From positions 1 through 25,327 of IMG/VR virus record IMGVR_UViG_3300025011_000182: a DNA stretch of 25,327 bases; one strand, 5' to 3'. Made by a program: the position numbers and the translations under genes. Numbering within the stretch: the stretch's first letter is position 1; every line of letters starts with the position of its first letter. Below, piece after piece: positions 1 to 6,754 of this stretch. This DNA comes from a virus. The notes below the pieces were generated by a model, which did no database searches, was not told the origin of the DNA, and was given only the letters and a program-made list of their open reading frames with translations.

Positions 1-2
1 AA

Positions 3-569
3 GGTAATCCTACTGATGTAACAGAATCACAAGTATCTGAATTCTTAGATAAAGTGAATAATAAGTATAGTTTGCATAGAGTAAGAAATATTGCTATTGT
101 TTTTCTGATTGCTAATACAGGTATTAGAAGAGAAGAAATAACAAATTTAAAATTGAGGAATTTAGATTTAGTTAATAGAAAATTAAAGTTAATTGGAAAA
201 TGTGATAAAGAAAGAACAGTATATCTAAATGATATTGCAATAAAAGTTATAAAGGATTATTTGAAGATTAGAGAAAAACATAAATTTGCTAGTAGTCAAT
301 ATATATTTTTAACTGAGAGAAGTGAGAAGTTAAATAAGGATACAGTTAATTATATATTTAATAGTTATGGTATAGATGAAGATAAAGTTAGACCTCATTC
401 TTGTAGACATTCATATGCTTCTAGTATGATAGAAAATGAAGTGTTTACTTTACCAGAATTGCAGAATCAACTCGGACATTCATCAATATCCACAACTGGC
501 ATATACTGTCATGCAAGGGAAGATAATATTAAAAAGAAAATTAATAATTATCAGATTGGTGTAAGATAG
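3..569 (+). CDS. Tyrosine recombinase/integrase, 3' part (5' end outside window)
   Basis: The frame is open from the first bases of the window, so the gene begins upstream; GTG at 54 is in frame but is an internal codon. What is seen is the catalytic domain of a tyrosine site-specific recombinase (XerC/D and phage integrase family), which cuts and rejoins DNA through a 3'-phosphotyrosine. All catalytic residues are present: Arg in TGIRREE (codon 126-128), a Lys in the GKCDKERTVYL hairpin, His and Arg in HSCRHSY (396-398 and 405-407), His in LGHSS (477-479) and the nucleophile Tyr in GIYCH (504-506). It looks functional. It may integrate the element or resolve multimers of a plasmid-like prophage; the sequence does not say which. 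A hairpin terminator follows. Confidence 0.93.
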   Translation, partial: GNPTDVTESQVSEFLDKVNNKYSLHRVRNIAIVFLIANTGIRREEITNLKLRNLDLVNRKLKLIGKCDKERTVYLNDIAIKVIKDYLKIREKHKFASSQYIFLTERSEKLNKDTVNYIFNSYGIDEDKVRPHSCRHSYASSMIENEVFTLPELQNQLGHSSISTTGIYCHAREDNIKKKINNYQIGVR

Positions 570-586
570 ATTAATAGATGATAATT

Positions 587-618
587 AATACATCATTATT
601 TATTAGTGGTGTATTTTT
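587..618 (+). terminator. Probable intrinsic terminator after the recombinase gene
   Basis: AATACATCA (587-595) pairs with TGGTGTATT (607-615), nine base pairs with one G-U, over an 11-nt loop, followed directly by a short T run. It lies 18 nt after the recombinase stop codon and before the first promoter. Confidence 0.6.
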
Positions 619-675
619 ATGTTTTCTAAGTTAAATTTAATAGATAAAAATCTTACAAATATAAATATAATTGTG

Positions 676-704
676 TTGACATATGAATTGTGATAGTGTA
701 TAAT
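676..704 (+). promoter_or_regulatory. Promoter P1, sigma-A type
   Basis: Perfect TTGACA (676-681) and TATAAT (699-704) are separated by 17 bp. No start codon with an SD follows before P2, so P1 probably adds a longer leader to the same transcript as P2. The bases just upstream (AAATATAATTGTG) resemble the repeated motif seen at 745, 847 and 4921. Confidence 0.85.
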
Positions 705-744
705 GTGGTTAAGAAGGAAAATGAGAAATTTTAAGTGTGTGGTA

Positions 745-760
745 GATTGTAAATATAATT
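745..760 (+). repeat. Repeated intergenic motif, copy 1
   Basis: GATTGTAAATATAATT between P1 and P2, ending 6 bp before the P2 -35 box. It shares TTGTAAATATAA with the other four copies (847, 4921, 5486, 20071). Its function is unknown; see the findings. Confidence 0.8.
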
Positions 761-766
761 TTTATC

Positions 767-795
767 TTGACAAGTATATTTTTATTATGTATAAT
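767..795 (+). promoter_or_regulatory. Promoter P2, sigma-A type
   Basis: Perfect TTGACA (767-772) and TATAAT (790-795) with 17-bp spacing. Transcription would start near 802, giving a leader of about 285 nt before the gene at 1089. The leader carries a consensus SD (822-830), a motif copy and hairpins. Confidence 0.88.
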
Positions 796-835
796 AAGGA
801 TAAATAAACTATAAATTTTATGGAGGTGATTTTTA

Positions 836-847
836 TTGATTGTGTAA
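836..847 (+). other. Possible miniature leader frame behind a consensus SD
   Basis: GGAGGTGAT at 822-830 is a near-perfect complement of the 16S rRNA 3' end, but the only usual start at correct spacing, TTG at 836, reads TTG ATT GTG TAA, three codons and stop. An ATT start at 835 would give nine codons, running through the motif copy at 847. Either this is a leader peptide or ribosome-binding regulatory site, or it is the remnant of a lost gene. The SD and frame are seen; translation is inference. Confidence 0.35.
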
Positions 848-862
848 ATTGTAAATATAATT
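847..862 (+). repeat. Repeated intergenic motif, copy 2
   Basis: AATTGTAAATATAATT, 42 nt into the inferred P2 transcript. The ends AATT/AATT make it partly symmetric. It is identical over 16 bases to the copy at 4921. Confidence 0.8.
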
Positions 863-950
863 AATTTTATTTTTTAAATTGCAAAAGCAATTAGGAATAT
901 ATCTTTATAATTATTTTAATATTTATTCTTATTTATATATTTATTCACTC

Positions 951-1053
951 GGATGTGTATGTAATTTTGGTGTTAATATCTTTGTATTGCATCCCCAATA
1001 TGGTGTTACTTTCTTCTAAAACCTAAGATTTTAACACCAAAACAGTGATGCAT
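951..1053 (+). promoter_or_regulatory. Structured leader with mutually exclusive hairpins
   Basis: Arm 965-982 pairs with 1025-1042 over 18 positions with a single mismatch. Inside the loop a second GGTGTTA (1002-1008) could instead pair with TAACACC (1032-1038). GGATG (951-955) can pair with CATCC (990-994), while TGCATC (988-993) can pair with GATGCA (1047-1052). The competing pairs and the SD at 1071 that follows suggest a switchable 5' leader. I do not recognise a known riboswitch class in it, and a DNA operator or replication-origin dyad is also possible. Confidence 0.5.
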
Positions 1054-1088
1054 AAAATTTTATTTATTTTAAAGGATGGTTGATACAT

Positions 1089-1280
1089 ATGAATTATCGT
1101 GTAATTTATAAAAAGTATTTAGCAGAGGCATTATCATTTTTAGGATTTAACTATTATAAATTTTATGATGAATCTAATCCTAAGATAGTTAAATATTCAT
1201 TTGTTGAAACAGAAGAATTTAATAACGCATTGAATGATATTTTAGAATTGAAAGGAAAATATGATAAATTAAATATTTAA
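1089..1280 (+). CDS. Small protein, DUF5659-like
   Basis: This encodes 63 residues from ATG at 1089, with SD AAAGGA at 1071-1076; an in-frame TTG at 1080 sits too close to the SD. The pattern, a basic N-terminal strand (VIYKKYLAEALSFLGFNYYK), then a K-x-Y-S-F strand and a short acidic helix, resembles small phage and Firmicute proteins of the DUF5659 type, whose function is unknown. That assignment is from memory of the pattern and is weak. It is the first gene after the P1/P2 leader and lies 15 nt before the initiator-like gene, so the two are probably co-transcribed. Confidence 0.75.
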   Translation: MNYRVIYKKYLAEALSFLGFNYYKFYDESNPKIVKYSFVETEEFNNALNDILELKGKYDKLNI

Positions 1281-1295
1281 GGAGTTAATTAAATT

Positions 1296-2063
1296 ATGAA
1301 TAGCAATTTAAAAGAAAGTTTTATTAAATTACCTAATAGTTGGTATGATAATTTAAGTATATCAAATAAGGAATTAACCACTCTTTCCTTATTATATAGA
1401 AACTATACATATTATCAATCAGTTAGTTTATGTAGTTTGGAAATGCTTTGTAATTATATGTACATAGATAGTAATACTAATAAGAAAATAGTTAATGACA
1501 TTAAAAATATCCTCTATTTACTAGAAAATAAAGAAATTATACTTAGTTATTATGATTTGCATTATAATACTATTGAATTGAGTAGTATAACTAATAAAAA
1601 TAAAGTATTTTACATAGAGTTAACACCTCCTCCTGAAGATAATTATTTCATGGTTAAAAATATAGATATTGATAAAATATTTAAAAATTTACAAGGTTCT
1701 AACCTTAGTAAAAATAATTTGATTAGATATTTTATTGCTTGCATGAGAGTGATAAATAATGAAGCGAAATTTGGTTATTTGACACAAGGTAAATTAAAGA
1801 AGTTAGTTAATGATTCAAAAACAATACAAAAATATAATAGGATACTTCAAGATGATTTAAATTTGATTAGATATAATAATAATTATTTAACAGAAGAAAA
1901 ACATTATTGTAGTACATTTATTGGTTTATATGATGATGAAAATAATTTTAATAAACAAGTAAAATTTGAAGTTGAAAGGCAGGGATTAATATTTACAAAT
2001 AAAACTAAATCTAATTTAAATAGGAGTATAACACAAAAGAATAATAATAAAAAGGAGATATAA
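1296..2063 (+). CDS. Winged-helix protein, replication-initiator-like
   Basis: A 255-residue protein starting at ATG 1296 after SD AAGGAG. The N-terminal ~85 residues (FIKLPNSWYDNLSISNKEL, then several helices, then LLENKEII) have the layout of the winged-helix N-domains in plasmid and phage replication initiators and DnaD-like proteins: a short entry strand, three helices and a small wing. The middle is less clear and the C-terminus is a basic Asn/Lys-rich tail. Being followed by a helicase, and preceded by a region with repeats and a large dyad, fits a role in replication initiation. No catalytic motif is seen; a transcription regulator is the alternative. The next gene starts 9 nt after its stop. 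Confidence 0.6.
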   Translation: MNSNLKESFIKLPNSWYDNLSISNKELTTLSLLYRNYTYYQSVSLCSLEMLCNYMYIDSNTNKKIVNDIKNILYLLENKEIILSYYDLHYNTIELSSITNKNKVFYIELTPPPEDNYFMVKNIDIDKIFKNLQGSNLSKNNLIRYFIACMRVINNEAKFGYLTQGKLKKLVNDSKTIQKYNRILQDDLNLIRYNNNYLTEEKHYCSTFIGLYDDENNFNKQVKFEVERQGLIFTNKTKSNLNRSITQKNNNKKEI

Positions 2064-2072
2064 TTATAAATT

Positions 2073-4907
2073 ATGAATAAAGCATTTAATCAATATGGTA
2101 AATTAGTAGATATTATCGAATCTATTAAAGAAGATACATATACTTGTCCAGTTTGTAAAGAGATATTAACTAGAAATTTTGGTGCAATTAAACAATTTTA
2201 CTCCCATCCTTTTGGCAAAGGTGACGGATGTGAATTAAAATTTAATTATATGATGAAGGATAAAATTAATTTTTATAATGAAAATGATTTGGATATTTTG
2301 AGAAGGGAATATTATGAGAAAAAATTTGATGATGTGAAAATTGAGTTATCAGATTATATGTCTGAGGAAGGTTATTATTTAACACAGGAACAGAAGGATA
2401 TTATATTTGCAGAGGAAGATCGTATTAAAATTGCTGCCCTGGCAGGAGCCAGTAAGTCCCATTCCTTGTATTATTATGCTAAGAATAGACCGTTTAAGAA
2501 AATATTGTATGTTGTGTATAATAAGAGCATGAAGGACTCCGCTGATCTAATGTATAAAAAACTACCATTTGTTACGGTGAAAACTCAACATGGGTTGGCA
2601 TATGGCTTTGTTGGTAAATTTTACAAAAATAAATTAACATTGAATTATGGAATAGTTGATGTAATTAAAGATTTAAATTTAAACTGGAATAAAGAAATGG
2701 AATTAGCAACAAAAATTGATGCAATGATGAAAGTTTTTATGTTGTCTGATAAAAATGAATTCAATGAAATTAATTTATTCAGAGATATTAATGGTGATAC
2801 AACTGAGGAAAGAGAAAAAATTATAAATAAATGTAATATTCTTTGGGAATTAAAAAAGGAATATAAAAATAATATTAAGATAGAGCATGACTTTTATCTT
2901 AAAATGTTCCATCTTTCAAAGACTTCTCTTGAAAACAAATATGACATTATAATGGTAGATGAGTGTTTACCTAAATCTCAATTAGTAAAAACAGATCAAG
3001 GAATAATATCTATTAATAAATTATATGATTGGTATATTCAAGGTAAAGAATTACCTAAAACATTAAGTTATAATATTAAAACTGATACTTTTGAATACAA
3101 AGATATTATAGGTGCAAAGAAATCAGAAAATAGACAATTGTTAGAGATTGTCACAGAAGGTTTAACTAAATTACAATGTACTGAAAATCATAAAGTATTA
3201 ACTCAAAGAGGATATGTAAAAGCAAAAAATTTAGTTATTGGTAAAGATTCATTAATTTTAGATAGTGTAGAAAATCAAAAAACTAAATTCAAACCTAATA
3301 ATGATCAAATTCAAATTATACTAGGTTCATTTTTAGGCGATGGTAGTTTATCTAAAATGAGTAAATTTAATACACACAGATTAAATTTTACTCAAGGTAT
3401 AAAACAAGTAGAATATTTAAAATCAAAAACTATTGCATTTGGTTTGGATTATCATTTAATTGAAAGTGGATATACACATGAATTATCTATTTGTCAATCA
3501 AATCCTACAAAAGTATTTTTATTAGAAAAAGACATATGGGAATTAATGAATGATATAAATGAAATAGGATTAGCAATATGGTATCAAGATGATGGAAGTT
3601 ATAATAATGGTAGATATTGCACAATTAATTCTAATCAACTAACTTATGAACAAACTGAGTATATGCGCAATATATTATTAGATAAATATAATATTGAATT
3701 CAATATTGGATTTACTAAAGGTAAATATTATTTATTAAGAGCAAATAAAGAAAACAGTGATAAATTCATTAATTTAATACATAAACATATGCATCCAAGT
3801 ATGCAATATAAATCATATATTGATATTTCTAATAATGTAAATACATATAACAATAAATATTTAAATCATGGTGGGAATTATATAAAATCTATTAATAAAA
3901 TACATAAAGAAGATGTTTATGATATTGAAGTTAAAGATAATCATAATTTTGTAACTACAAGATCAAGATATGATAATAAAAGTGGCGTTAGTCCTTCAGG
4001 AATAGTAGTACACAATTGTCAGGATTTATCTAAATTAACATTAGACGTATTAAAATCATCAAATGTTAAAGGTATAGTTTTGGTAGGGGATAAATTTCAA
4101 AGTATTTACAATTGGCGTAGTTCAGTTAATATTATGCCATTGTTTGAAGGTAAAGAATATAAACTTACTACTTCATTTAGAGTTAGTCAGAATATTGCTA
4201 ATATAGCAAATTTACTTATATCTGATTTTATTGGTGAAGATATTAATATGAAAGGATTTAATACTAAACAAACTATTGTAGATAAAATTGATAAATCAAA
4301 ACCTTATGTTTGTTTATGTAGGACTAATGCTTATATTTTTGCTGAAATAGCAGATGCATTAAGTCAAGATAAAAATAAGAAGTTTTTCTTCGAGGGTGGT
4401 TTTAAATCTTATAATTTTTCCAATTTAAGGGACTGCTATTTTTACAGTAAAGGACATCCTACAAAAAATAAGTTATTTTCTAAATTTAAGAATTTTTATA
4501 GTATGAGAGAATATGCAGAAGATACAAATGATATTGAATTACTCTCTTTGATTAGAATGGTAGATAAATATGGTTCTATTATAGTAGATATAGTTGATGG
4601 TATTCAGAATAATGCAGTTACAGATAAAAGTAAGGCTAACATTATATTTTCTACATGTCATAGAGCGAAAGGCGCAACTTATCACCTGCCTGTTTACATA
4701 TCAGATGATATTCTTGATCTATCTAATATTTTTAGAAAGAAATACATAGAAAAAGATAGTAAATTTGATATTAAAAAATATGAAGAAGAAATTAATATAA
4801 TTTATGTAGCAATTACCAGACCATACTCTACAATAGAGTTAAATGATAAAATTAAAGATTATTTAATTTTAAGACATAAGTATTTTAATAAATTAATTAA
4901 TACTTAA
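2073..4907 (+). CDS. UvrD-like superfamily 1 helicase containing an intein
   Basis: The 944-residue precursor yields about 593 residues after removal of the intein (298-648). An N-terminal zinc-finger-like cluster (C25, C28, H45, C53) precedes the helicase core. Helicase motifs: Q-motif-like LTQEQKDII, a degenerate Walker A ALAGASKS (122-129, K128), motif II VDE|CQD split by the intein, motif III GDKFQSIYNW (672-681), an SFR Arg (R703), HRAKG (863-867) and YVAITR (R916). These place it in the UvrD/Rep and Fbh1 group of 3'-5' ATP-driven DNA helicases. It is likely a replication or recombination helicase, given its initiator-like neighbour. The Gly normally before the Walker A Lys is Ser here. 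Start ATG 2073 follows SD AAGGAG. Confidence 0.93.
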   Translation: MNKAFNQYGKLVDIIESIKEDTYTCPVCKEILTRNFGAIKQFYSHPFGKGDGCELKFNYMMKDKINFYNENDLDILRREYYEKKFDDVKIELSDYMSEEGYYLTQEQKDIIFAEEDRIKIAALAGASKSHSLYYYAKNRPFKKILYVVYNKSMKDSADLMYKKLPFVTVKTQHGLAYGFVGKFYKNKLTLNYGIVDVIKDLNLNWNKEMELATKIDAMMKVFMLSDKNEFNEINLFRDINGDTTEEREKIINKCNILWELKKEYKNNIKIEHDFYLKMFHLSKTSLENKYDIIMVDECLPKSQLVKTDQGIISINKLYDWYIQGKELPKTLSYNIKTDTFEYKDIIGAKKSENRQLLEIVTEGLTKLQCTENHKVLTQRGYVKAKNLVIGKDSLILDSVENQKTKFKPNNDQIQIILGSFLGDGSLSKMSKFNTHRLNFTQGIKQVEYLKSKTIAFGLDYHLIESGYTHELSICQSNPTKVFLLEKDIWELMNDINEIGLAIWYQDDGSYNNGRYCTINSNQLTYEQTEYMRNILLDKYNIEFNIGFTKGKYYLLRANKENSDKFINLIHKHMHPSMQYKSYIDISNNVNTYNNKYLNHGGNYIKSINKIHKEDVYDIEVKDNHNFVTTRSRYDNKSGVSPSGIVVHNCQDLSKLTLDVLKSSNVKGIVLVGDKFQSIYNWRSSVNIMPLFEGKEYKLTTSFRVSQNIANIANLLISDFIGEDINMKGFNTKQTIVDKIDKSKPYVCLCRTNAYIFAEIADALSQDKNKKFFFEGGFKSYNFSNLRDCYFYSKGHPTKNKLFSKFKNFYSMREYAEDTNDIELLSLIRMVDKYGSIIVDIVDGIQNNAVTDKSKANIIFSTCHRAKGATYHLPVYISDDILDLSNIFRKKYIEKDSKFDIKKYEEEINIIYVAITRPYSTIELNDKIKDYLILRHKYFNKLINT
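2964..4016 (+). mobile_element. Intein with LAGLIDADG homing endonuclease, inside helicase motif II
   Basis: Codons 298-648 (351 residues) form a complete intein. Block A starts with Cys (CLPKSQLVKTDQG); block B carries the T-x-x-H pair in CTENHKVL. Two dodecapeptide endonuclease motifs follow, LGSFLGDGS (417-425) and LAIWYQDDG (500-508). Block F is DVYDIEVKDNHNFVT and block G is GIVVHN, with the penultimate His, terminal Asn and a Cys as the first residue of the C-extein. All splicing residues are present, so splicing is expected to be active. Precise removal joins VDE to CQD and restores the Walker B box. Both acidic residues that typify the endonuclease motifs are kept, so homing may still work. 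Confidence 0.95.
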
Positions 4908-4920
4908 AACAAATCTAACA

Positions 4921-4936
4921 AATTGTAAATATAATT
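4921..4936 (+). repeat. Repeated intergenic motif, copy 3
   Basis: AATTGTAAATATAATT, ending 1 bp before the -35 box of promoter P3. It is identical to the copy at 847. Its place directly upstream of a -35 box would suit an activator site or UP-like element. Confidence 0.8.
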
Positions 4937-4937
4937 G

Positions 4938-4967
4938 TTGACATACTCTTCCCTACTGTGCTATAAT
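4938..4967 (+). promoter_or_regulatory. Promoter P3, extended -10 sigma-A type
   Basis: Perfect TTGACA (4938-4943) and TATAAT (4962-4967) are 18 bp apart, with TG at the extended -10 position (TGCTATAAT). Transcription would start near 4974. It drives the ATC-start gene at 5057 and perhaps the small genes beyond. Confidence 0.88.
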
Positions 4968-4983
4968 ACAAATAGTAGGGAAG
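4948..4983. promoter_or_regulatory. Operator-like 10-bp perfect inverted repeat around the P3 -10 box
   Basis: CTTCCCTACT (4948-4957) and AGTAGGGAAG (4974-4983) are exact reverse complements with a 16-bp spacer that holds TATAAT. Centre-to-centre spacing is 26 bp. The left arm lies upstream of the inferred start site, so it cannot form a hairpin in the P3 transcript; it is best read as a DNA site for a dimeric repressor. Confidence 0.65.
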
Positions 4984-5056
4984 GAAAATTAATTACATAG
5001 TTTAATCAATTAATAACAAAACAACAAAATCTATAAAGAAAGGAGGTGTACTTCCC

Positions 5057-5473
5057 ATCAACAAATATTTAGGCATCTATACTCTATTCTATGAATCAGA
5101 TCTACTATCACTTACACCAATAATAGACAAACATACAAACAAGAAAAATACATATTTAAAAGGCAAATATCATACGGAAATATATAGGTATGATAAAAAC
5201 AATCTTGCTATCTACTTCCCTTCTAATCAAAGTTTCAATATTATTTTTTCAGCATTAGAAAAGAAAAATATAAATTTAACTTTATTACAAGAAGGAGATT
5301 TAGAATGTTGCTATTTAATTAACGAGAAACATATTGATGATTTACACTCTGAATTAAAATTTATGATTAAAGGGAAAGTTGATCAATTAAAGGAACATAA
5401 AAAGATGTTGAAAGATAAAAATAGAAATAATAATATCAATAAGAAAAATAATAAAAAGGAGATTAATTTTTAA
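5057..5473 (+). CDS. Hypothetical protein with apparent ATC start
   Basis: The frame is open for 138 codons. It follows a strong promoter and a consensus SD (AAAGGAGGTG, 5039-5048), yet no ATG, GTG or TTG occurs in frame near the SD. The codon at correct spacing, 10 nt after GGAGG, is ATC at 5057; the first in-frame ATG is only about 37 codons before the end. The predicted protein starts like INKYLGIYTLFYESD, has mixed strands and helices with a Cys-Cys pair near the middle, and ends in a Lys/Asn-rich basic tail. I do not recognise the family. The third codon-position pattern and long frame resemble its neighbours, so it is likely real. ATC initiation, a sequencing error, or a decayed start are the options. 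Confidence 0.65.
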   Translation: MNKYLGIYTLFYESDLLSLTPIIDKHTNKKNTYLKGKYHTEIYRYDKNNLAIYFPSNQSFNIIFSALEKKNINLTLLQEGDLECCYLINEKHIDDLHSELKFMIKGKVDQLKEHKKMLKDKNRNNNINKKNNKKEINF

Positions 5474-5485
5474 GATAATTTTACA

Positions 5486-5500
5486 GATTGTAAATATAAA
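5486..5500 (+). repeat. Repeated intergenic motif, copy 4 (one variant base)
   Basis: GATTGTAAATATAAA, 12 nt after the stop of the ATC-start gene. It differs from the 745 and 20071 copies only in the last base. A TTGTAA/TATTAT pair with 18-bp spacing can be read here as a weak promoter. Confidence 0.7.
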
Positions 5501-5576
5501 TTTTAATAATTTTATTATACATAATTTTCACGAAAAAATCGTACATCTACCCTACTAAATTAATATTCCATTAATG

Positions 5577-5667
5577 TGCTATAAACATAAGAATAACAAT
5601 GGTTTAGAGTAGATTGTATTTATTGAATATCAAAAATGCTTATAAACATAGTAATATTAATGGTTTA
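5577..5667 (+). repeat. Two imperfect copies of a 30-nt hairpin element
   Basis: Copy one (5577-5606) and copy two (5638-5667) share TGCT, ATAAACATA, AAT and AATGGTTTA in the same order, about 61 nt apart. In each, ATAAAC-AT can pair with AT-GGTTTA around one bulged G. Each copy is followed by a TAGATtGTA or TAGATGTA element. The repeat is seen directly; a regulatory or RNA role is inference. Confidence 0.6.
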
Positions 5668-5810
5668 TTGATGTTTTTAGATGTAGAAATTTAACTTATT
5701 TTAAGGTAAATCCAAATTTCATGTGTAAGTTTACGTTTGAAGATTTTAATCGCTAATTTGATTGATTTTAAGCGAGAAAATGATATTTTAATTAAGGAGA
5801 TTTTTATATT

Positions 5811-5942
5811 ATGTTTAAAAAACAAAATGATAATTATTTAGTTTTTAATTCAAAGAGAAAAGGTAGAAATTATTTGGTTATTAAAGATGAGAAATTATTT
5901 TTAGAATTAGTTAAGCAAAAGGAAAAACAAAATAAAAAATAA
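5811..5942 (+). CDS. Small basic protein, 43 residues
   Basis: ATG at 5811 follows SD AAGGAGA (5794-5800) at good spacing. The product is Lys-rich with a strand pair (DNYLVFNSKRKGRNYLVIK) and a short C-terminal helix ending in KKEKQNKK-like residues. The fold is not recognised. It could be a small nucleic-acid-binding or host-takeover protein. It is the first gene after the structured gap and lies 30 nt before the next gene. Confidence 0.7.
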   Translation: MFKKQNDNYLVFNSKRKGRNYLVIKDEKLFLELVKQKEKQNKK

Positions 5943-5972
5943 AAAATAAAATTAGAAAGAAGGAAATTTATT

Positions 5973-6452
5973 ATGAGTAATCAAAATACAGAAAACACAA
6001 ATAAATCAATCCCTAAAATAATACATCCATCACAATCACAAAAAGATAAAATAAGAACAGATTTTGCTCCAATTATAAAATCAAAAATTGCATATAGTGG
6101 TAAGTTAATATATGAAAAAGATAATGGAGATTATGAAATACTCATCCCTTCCCCTATTAGAGAATCTAGATTAATTAATTTATCAAATACATTATTTAAT
6201 TTGTGTTATTCTACAAGAAATTATATAGAAATAAAAATTATGAATGGTTGTAAAATTGAATATGAGAATAATGGAAATTTAATAAAAGATTATGATGATA
6301 AACATTTGTTTGTTTATTATGTTGGAGATAAAGAAATAGAGAGTGTGTTGTTTAATTTAGTGGATGAATGGATTGATATTGAAATTGACTGTTGTTTTAA
6401 TATTGATGATTTAGAAAAGTTAGGAGTAGAAATTGTTGATGATGCAAAATAA
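5973..6452 (+). CDS. Hypothetical protein, 159 residues
   Basis: ATG at 5973 follows SD AAGGAA. The N-terminal ~30 residues are polar and probably disordered (Asn, Thr, Ser, Lys-rich). The rest looks like an alpha/beta domain with strands such as YEILIPSP and YIEIKIMNG and an acidic C-terminal end (WIDIEIDCCFNIDDLE). No motif of a known enzyme is seen. Its end overlaps the next small gene by 14-20 nt, depending on the start used, so translation is probably coupled. Confidence 0.8.
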   Translation: MSNQNTENTNKSIPKIIHPSQSQKDKIRTDFAPIIKSKIAYSGKLIYEKDNGDYEILIPSPIRESRLINLSNTLFNLCYSTRNYIEIKIMNGCKIEYENNGNLIKDYDDKHLFVYYVGDKEIESVLFNLVDEWIDIEIDCCFNIDDLEKLGVEIVDDAK

Positions 6453-6711
6453 AATTAATGATGAAAGGATTAATGAGAATATATTGAGTGTTAATAAATC
6501 AAGACAATACATAGACGTAAACATAACCACAGGATATTGTGCTAAATGTTTAAAGAATTTAGATGATATTGATAAAAGTGATAGAAAGAATATAACTAGA
6601 GACCATAATGGGAATGAGTTTTGTTGTAGGGAATGCAAGAAATATTTTAGTATGGAAAATAAAGAGGATAGAGAAGATATTGTGAAGAATTGGTTTGGTA
6701 ATGGGAGATAG
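6439..6711 (+). CDS. Small zinc-ribbon protein
   Basis: About 90 residues. TTG 6433, TTG 6436 and ATG 6439 are all in frame after the SD-like TAGGAG (6421-6426); I chose the ATG, with low certainty. The middle has CAKC and, about 40 residues on, CCREC, a Cys4 pattern suited to one bound zinc. The surrounding residues are charged. It overlaps the upstream gene and is probably translated with it. A nucleic-acid or protein-binding adaptor is likely; the specific role is unknown. Confidence 0.75.
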   Translation: MMQNKINDERINENILSVNKSRQYIDVNITTGYCAKCLKNLDDIDKSDRKNITRDHNGNEFCCRECKKYFSMENKEDREDIVKNWFGNGR

Positions 6712-6754
6712 GATAAAAATATAATAAAACAAATTAAAAAGGAGAAATAATATT

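Larger units (their letters stand above)
570..1088 (+). other. 519-nt regulatory gap without a normal gene
   Basis: This gap holds the recombinase terminator (587-618), tandem promoters P1 (676-704) and P2 (767-795), two copies of the repeated GATTGTAAATATAAT-type motif (745-760 and 847-862), a consensus SD with a miniature frame (822-847), a small perfect hairpin with an AAAA loop (877-882 with 887-892) and a longer structured leader (951-1053). Apart from the miniature frame, no credible reading frame with an SD was seen on either strand. It controls the genes that start at 1089. The amount of regulatory structure is high for such a compact genome. Confidence 0.7.
5474..5810 (+). other. 337-nt gap with motif copy and two related hairpin elements
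   Basis: No protein gene with an SD was found here. The gap opens with the fourth motif copy (5486-5500), then carries two related copies of a 30-nt hairpin element (5577-5606 and 5638-5667), a stem with two alternative partners (5542-5550 with 5609-5618, or 5542-5549 with 5678-5685), a GTAAA/TTTAC pair (5706-5710 with 5730-5734) and a TCGCT/AGCGA pair near 5750-5775. It precedes the small gene at 5811. A non-coding RNA or a long regulatory leader fits best. Confidence 0.5.

Noticed and set aside
619-693. 24-codon frame starting at ATG 619
   Set aside because: No SD, sits on the terminator tail and crosses the P1 -35 box.
1080-1088. Upstream TTG start for the 1089 gene
   Set aside because: Only about 3 nt from the SD, while ATG 1089 has normal spacing.
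2964-4016. Group I intron instead of an intein
   Set aside because: The frame is uninterrupted and all protein-splicing blocks with terminal Cys, His-Asn and following Cys are present.
5577-5667. CRISPR-like array
   Set aside because: Only two imperfect units are present, the repeats contain internal hairpins with variable bases, and no cas gene is nearby.
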